From positions 184,400 to 248,399 of the forward strand of contig NW_026042474.1 of the NCBI RefSeq assembly GCF_023856365.1: DNA of 64,000 nucleotides, in the 5' to 3' direction. The DNA is from Brienomyrus brachyistius. Its lineage: Eukaryota; Chordata; Actinopteri; Osteoglossiformes; Mormyridae. The notes beneath the pieces were generated by a model. That model was not told where the DNA came from. It searched no databases and saw only the letters and a list, made by a program, of their open reading frames with translations. Positions 61,701-64,000 of the stretch are shown here, one piece after another (the first letter of the stretch is position 1; each line of letters begins with the position of its first letter). The position numbers were made by a program, and so were the translations under genes.

Positions 61701-62498
61701 TCTCTTAAGGTCACATTTAATCTTCCCTCTTCTTCATATTTTTTCTACCTCCAGCTGAGGTCCATGCTTAGGGCCTGTAATATCTCCTTTTCCTCACCTC
61801 TTCCGTTTCACCCGCTGTGCAGATTTGCTCTGTCCCTTTCTCCTGTTTCTAGGCCCGTGTCCAGTCTCTATTCCCTCCTCCGCAAATCCTCTCATAAACC
61901 TCTCCCCATAATTTCTGTCTGGCAGGGGGAGCTCTCTCCCACCCCCGTCTTATCTTGGAGTGTTATTTTTCATAATATTAAAAATTGTTCTAAAAATCCC
62001 AATCACCAGCAAACACAATTTAAGTTTGTTCACAGATTATACCCCACTCCCAGGAAACGCCATCTCATGGGCTTAGAGCCTGACCCCTTGTGTCATCTTT
62101 GTCCCCTCCAGGTCCCTGGTACCTTTCTCCATATGTTCTGGGACTGTCCTCCAGTGGCTGCTCTTTGGGATTATGTGGCCAGATCTCTCTCTTCAGTTCT
62201 TTCCTCTCCCATCCCCCTGTCTCCCATGGTCCTTCTTCTCCTGGACTTCTCTTCTCTCTCTCTCTCTCGCTTCCAGCAGAGGCTTCTGATGTCTGCCTCC
62301 TTAGCGGCCAAGTTGTTATTAGCCTCTCGTTGGAAGTCTCCTGATCGTGCCATTCCTTCTGTCTGGAAGTCCACCTTTCTTGATCTGCTTCTGCTGGAAC
62401 TCTCTGCAGCCCGGATTAACAACTCGTCTGGTTCTACAATCCAGAGCTGGGTCCATGACGTGCAGCTGGTCAAAGATTGGTTGCAGGTCATGTCCTGA
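58719..62498 (+). CDS. LINE ORF2 protein: APE endonuclease, reverse transcriptase, zinc knuckle
   Basis: 1259 aa, about the length of human L1 ORF2p (1275 aa). It nicks target DNA and uses the 3' end to prime reverse transcription of the element RNA. Endonuclease (about 1-235): SWNVRAL with N10, E39 in ETHL, Y111 in AAYAP, D141 and N143 in GTDAN, D205 in RIDYIF, and S228-D229-H230. Reverse transcriptase (about 510-790): the SYRPLSLMN region, motif A D599 and D605 in LDAEKAFDRM, motif B G655-ARQGCPLSP, motif C Y699-ADD with D701 and D702, and YLGLD at 763-767. C-terminal knuckle: C1125-x2-C-x9-H1138-x4-C1143. All expected catalytic residues are present and there is no stop or frameshift. I chose the ATG at 58719 (A at -3, G at +4); the frame is open 16 codons further only from a TTG. 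The C-terminal part contains a TC microsatellite at 62246-62269 read in frame as a Ser/Leu run. Confidence 0.96.
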   Translation: MANINIASWNVRALNSPKKRSSVTDFLKRQHVDLAFLIETHLLQRDALRAASRFYRVISTSSASSRRCGVAILVKRSLQIHILNSGGDADGRYCYALSDLGGRKVCFVAAYAPTPPRASFFRDLSDHLLKFQEFDLVIGTDANAVHNPVLDKSPSLVGSRVPPSTRSLCKFVEDLNLVDSFRLINPSAREFSFFSPRFKSQSRIDYIFVSRSLASAVSNASLISSSLSDHKCALLHLAVPTLSPRAPRWRLNTSLLQNSKYIAYLTPRLEEFISINTGSTDDPVYCWMAIKGFLRDATVAFASGLARERHRKICDLERRLAHLESARPVVVDPDHETLILNTRAELNVLLSHRAEFMVHRTRSRYYVSGARPSKLLALRLRQCDSFSSISSVRTKDGALTTDPQEINSSFFQFYSDLFSSPTVFPPSDPDSFLDSVPLPCLSGPEASMLEAPLSMPELKEALDSMSPGKSPGPDGLPPELLSAFWKQLSTPLFHMLNSAISASHLHPSLNQSLMTLLLKQGKDPTDCSSYRPLSLMNSDIKLLAKVLARRLQAVISKLIHPDQTGFIKSRHAADNIRRLLHVLHTAPSFPFPAALLSLDAEKAFDRMNWSFLWRVLHRMGFGSYFTNLVQTLYSSPSSVLLTNANISPPFRLLQGARQGCPLSPLLFNLSLEPLAAALRHSDVISPILVKGVPQTVSLYADDLLLYLGNAPVDLPYVLNLFQSYESLSGYRINWAKSSLLPLNPACRSSSLPPSIPQAGSFRYLGLDIYPSVAELTAAGFRRTLEGIKASISSWSSLPLSFRARLAVIKMNVLPRINFMSSMLPLSPPPGYWASVKSTISTFLWDGKRPSVRHSTLIRDRLDGGVSLPDFEIYHLAFTLRPVWSWISPPQHPPAWLPIEAEYVLPHRLASLPFLPVKFKSISASVGPIICQALRTWRRVEKLLGPFPKWHPSVPLLHNPVLNIGGRPISSSPWSQSGISTLGDIFDSSGLKLFQSLKVTFNLPSSSYFFYLQLRSMLRACNISFSSPLPFHPLCRFALSLSPVSRPVSSLYSLLRKSSHKPLPIISVWQGELSPTPVLSWSVIFHNIKNCSKNPNHQQTQFKFVHRLYPTPRKRHLMGLEPDPLCHLCPLQVPGTFLHMFWDCPPVAALWDYVARSLSSVLSSPIPLSPMVLLLLDFSSLSLSRFQQRLLMSASLAAKLLLASRWKSPDRAIPSVWKSTFLDLLLLELSAARINNSSGSTIQSWVHDVQLVKDWLQVMS

Positions 62499-62669
62499 GG
62501 CCATATTCCTTGTTTTTTGTTTTGATTTTACTTTCCTAATTCTAACATTTTTCAGTGGTATAAGTGTGTTATTTCTTTTATCCTCAATTTTTATCTGTGC
62601 TCTCCGTGGCTGAGTGTGCCGGTGACCTTTATTGGTTTTTTGTTTCTTTATATTTGAACTGCTGTCTCA

Positions 62670-62694
62670 GGGTGTATTGGGGGTGGGGTGGGGG
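62670..62694 (+). promoter_or_regulatory. G-quadruplex-type motif in the LINE 3' UTR
   Basis: G runs at 62670-62672 (3), 62679-62683 (5), 62685-62688 (4) and 62690-62694 (5), with loops of 6, 1 and 1 nt. This meets the usual four-run quadruplex pattern on the sense strand. Mammalian L1 3' UTRs also carry a G-rich quadruplex-forming tract, so this may be a shared functional feature. Confidence 0.6.
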
Positions 62695-62744
62695 TGGAGT
62701 ATGTTCTGTTTTGTTCCATTTTGTTCTTTGTTATAAAAATCTCA

Positions 62745-62750
62745 AATAAA
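62745..62750 (+). terminator. Polyadenylation signal AATAAA
   Basis: AATAAA lies 11 bp before the first base of the A run, within the usual spacing for cleavage and polyadenylation. It fits the end of the LINE transcript. Confidence 0.85.
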
Positions 62751-62761
62751 AATTTGGTCAC

Positions 62762-62776
62762 AAAAAAAAAAAAAAA
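62762..62776 (+). other. LINE poly(A) tail
   Basis: Fifteen consecutive A; the last may be the first base of the right target-site duplication, leaving 14. It is pure A with no interruption, consistent with a fairly recent insertion, although the tail is short. Confidence 0.93.
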
Positions 62777-62791
62777 GAGCCAGAGTCCTGA
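62776..62791 (+). repeat. LINE target-site duplication, right copy
   Basis: Identical 16 bp to 57061-57076. It continues without a break into CACATAGGGGGACGGAG, so the satellite resumes in the phase in which it was interrupted. Confidence 0.95.
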
Positions 62792-64000
62792 CACATAGGG
62801 GGACGGAGTCCCAAGATGCATAGGGCCAGAGTCCTGACACATAGGGGGATGGAGTCCCAAGATTCATAGGGCCAGAGTGCTGACACATTGGGGGACCGAG
62901 TCCCAAGATGTATAGAGCCAGAGTTCTGATACTTACTGGGACGGAGTCCCAAGATCCATAGGGCCAGAGTCCTGATACTTAGGGGGACGGAGTCCCAAGA
63001 TGCATAGGGCCAGAATCATGATACTTAGGGGGATGGACTTCCAAGATGCATAGGGACAGAGTCCTGACACATAGGGGGACAGAGTCCCAGGATGCATAGG
63101 GCCAGGGTCCTGACACATAGGGGGGCGGACTCCTAAGATGCAAAGGGCCAGGGTCCTGTCACATAGGGGGACGGAGTCCCAAGATCCATACGGCCAGAGT
63201 TCTGATACTTAGGGGGATAGAGTCCCAAGATGTATAGGGCCAGAGTGCTGACACATAGGGGGACGGAATCCTATGATGCAAAAGGCCAAGGTGCTGATAC
63301 TTAGGGGGACGATGTCCCAAGATGCATATGGCCAGAGTCCTGATACTTTGGGGGACGGAGTCCCAAGATGCATAAGGCCAGAGTCCTGACATATAGGGGG
63401 GCGGAGTCCCAAGATGCATAGGGCCAGAGTGCTGATACTTTGGGGGACGAAGTCCCAGGATGCATAGGGCCAGGGTCCTGACACATAGGGGGGCGGACTC
63501 CCAAGATGCAAAGGGCCTGGGTCCTGACACATAGGGGGACGGAATCCCAAGATCCAAACAGCCAGAGTCCTGATACTTAGGGGGATGGAGTCCCAAGGTG
63601 CATAGGTCCAGAGTCCTGACACTTAGGGGGATTGAGTCCCAAGATATATAGAGCCAGAGTCCTGACACATAGGGGGACGGAGTCCGAAGATGCATCGGGC
63701 CAGAGTCCTGATACTTAGGGGGACGGAGTCCCAAGATGCATAGGGCCAGAGTACTGATACTTAGGGGGACGGAGTTCCAAGATGCATAGGGCCAAAATAC
63801 TGATACTTAGGGGGATGGAGTCCCAAGATGCATAGGGCCAGAGTCCTGACACATATGGGGACGGAGTCCCAAGATGTATAGAGCCAGAGTCCTGACACAT
63901 AGGGGGACGGATTCCGAAGATGCCCAGGGCCAGGGTACTTAGACATAGGGGGACGGAGTCCCAAGATCCATAGGGCCAGAGTCCTGATACTTATGGGGAT
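62777..64000 (+). repeat. 46-bp satellite array, right part (about 26.6 monomers)
   Basis: A 28-bp partial monomer is followed by 26 monomers from 62805 to the window end, 1196 bp, exactly 26 x 46 with no net indel. Orientation is the same as in the left array. Monomers carry many private variants, and only short strings repeat. The segment at about 63860-64000 closely resembles about 56680-56815 across the LINE. The array continues past the window end. Confidence 0.95.

Larger units (their letters stand above)
62499..62761 (+). other. LINE 3' UTR
   Basis: 263 bp from the ORF2 TGA to the poly(A) tail, T-rich with one G-rich block. It ends in AATAAAAATTTGGTCAC directly before the A run. The 3' end is where ORF2p starts copying, so sequence here may matter for template choice; this is family knowledge, not shown here. 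No ORF of interest was seen. Confidence 0.88.
57077..62776 (+). mobile_element. Full-length L1-type non-LTR retrotransposon (LINE)
   Basis: A 5.7-kb element with the order 5' leader, ORF1, spacer, ORF2, 3' UTR, AATAAA and poly(A), bounded by a perfect 16-bp target-site duplication in satellite DNA. These are the marks of target-primed reverse transcription. ORF2 has an APE-type endonuclease and a reverse transcriptase with YADD. ORF1 is of the coiled-coil/RRM-like type typical of the L1 clade rather than the zinc-knuckle type common in Tx1 elements. By general resemblance of ORF2 I place it in the L1/Tx1 group found in fish and amphibians; the exact clade is unresolved. Both ORFs are open. 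Base composition (pyrimidine-rich sense strand) contrasts sharply with the purine-rich satellite around it. Confidence 0.97.

Noticed and set aside
62648..62952. Reverse-strand frames running from satellite into the LINE tail.
   Set aside because: They read through poly(T) and satellite; chance fusion at the insertion junction.
63159..63734. Longest reverse-strand satellite frame, 191 codons.
   Set aside because: Same repeat artefact as in the rest of the array, longer only because stop-bearing monomers are rarer in frame here.

Overview
The window is eukaryotic and almost entirely satellite DNA. It is one head-to-tail tandem array of a 46-bp monomer, about 1,240 copies in 1-57060 and about 26.6 copies in 62777-64000. 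The array is broken once, by a full-length LINE retrotransposon at 57077-62776. I see no host gene, tRNA, rRNA or CRISPR array. The LINE has an L1-type ORF1 protein (coiled coil plus RRM-like region) and an ORF2 with an APE-type endonuclease, a reverse transcriptase and a C-terminal zinc knuckle. That combination, with a short 5' leader and a pyrimidine-rich coding strand, points to a vertebrate, probably a fish, amphibian or other non-mammal. The species cannot be read from this sequence.

Layout. 1-57060: satellite, every monomer in the same orientation, phase kept to within 3 bp over 57 kb. Neighbouring monomers differ at several positions, mainly in the CTGACACAT / CTGATACTT segment and in the CpG of GGGGGACGGAG. 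Long strings of variant monomers recur almost unchanged, giving higher-order repeats (HORs) of 24, 30, 31, 34, 41, 42-43, about 101 and 110-111 monomers (1104, 1380, 1426, 1564, 1885, 1932-1978, 4646 and 5060-5106 bp). These lie side by side and nested, in the manner of centromeric alpha satellite but with a much smaller monomer. From roughly 56.3 kb to the end, outside the LINE, the monomers are less homogenised.

57061-62791: LINE insertion. A perfect 16-bp target-site duplication (AGAGCCAGAGTCCTGA) flanks a 5.7-kb element with a 145-bp 5' leader (E-box palindrome at its first bases, a three-codon upstream ORF), ORF1 (278 aa), a 660-bp inter-ORF spacer, ORF2 (1259 aa), a 263-bp 3' UTR with a G-quadruplex-type motif and AATAAA, and a 14-15 nt poly(A) tail. 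Both ORFs are open and all catalytic motifs I looked for are present, so the copy looks young and possibly mobile. Removing the element and one duplication copy restores the 46-bp phase exactly.

How the parts fit: ORF1p would coat the LINE RNA, and ORF2p would nick the target and copy the RNA at the nick (target-primed reverse transcription). The satellite is the passive target. Its many long, near-identical tandem blocks indicate repeated unequal exchange or replication-based amplification at several scales. HOR boundaries were read by eye and are good to about 50 bp; identities are qualitative.
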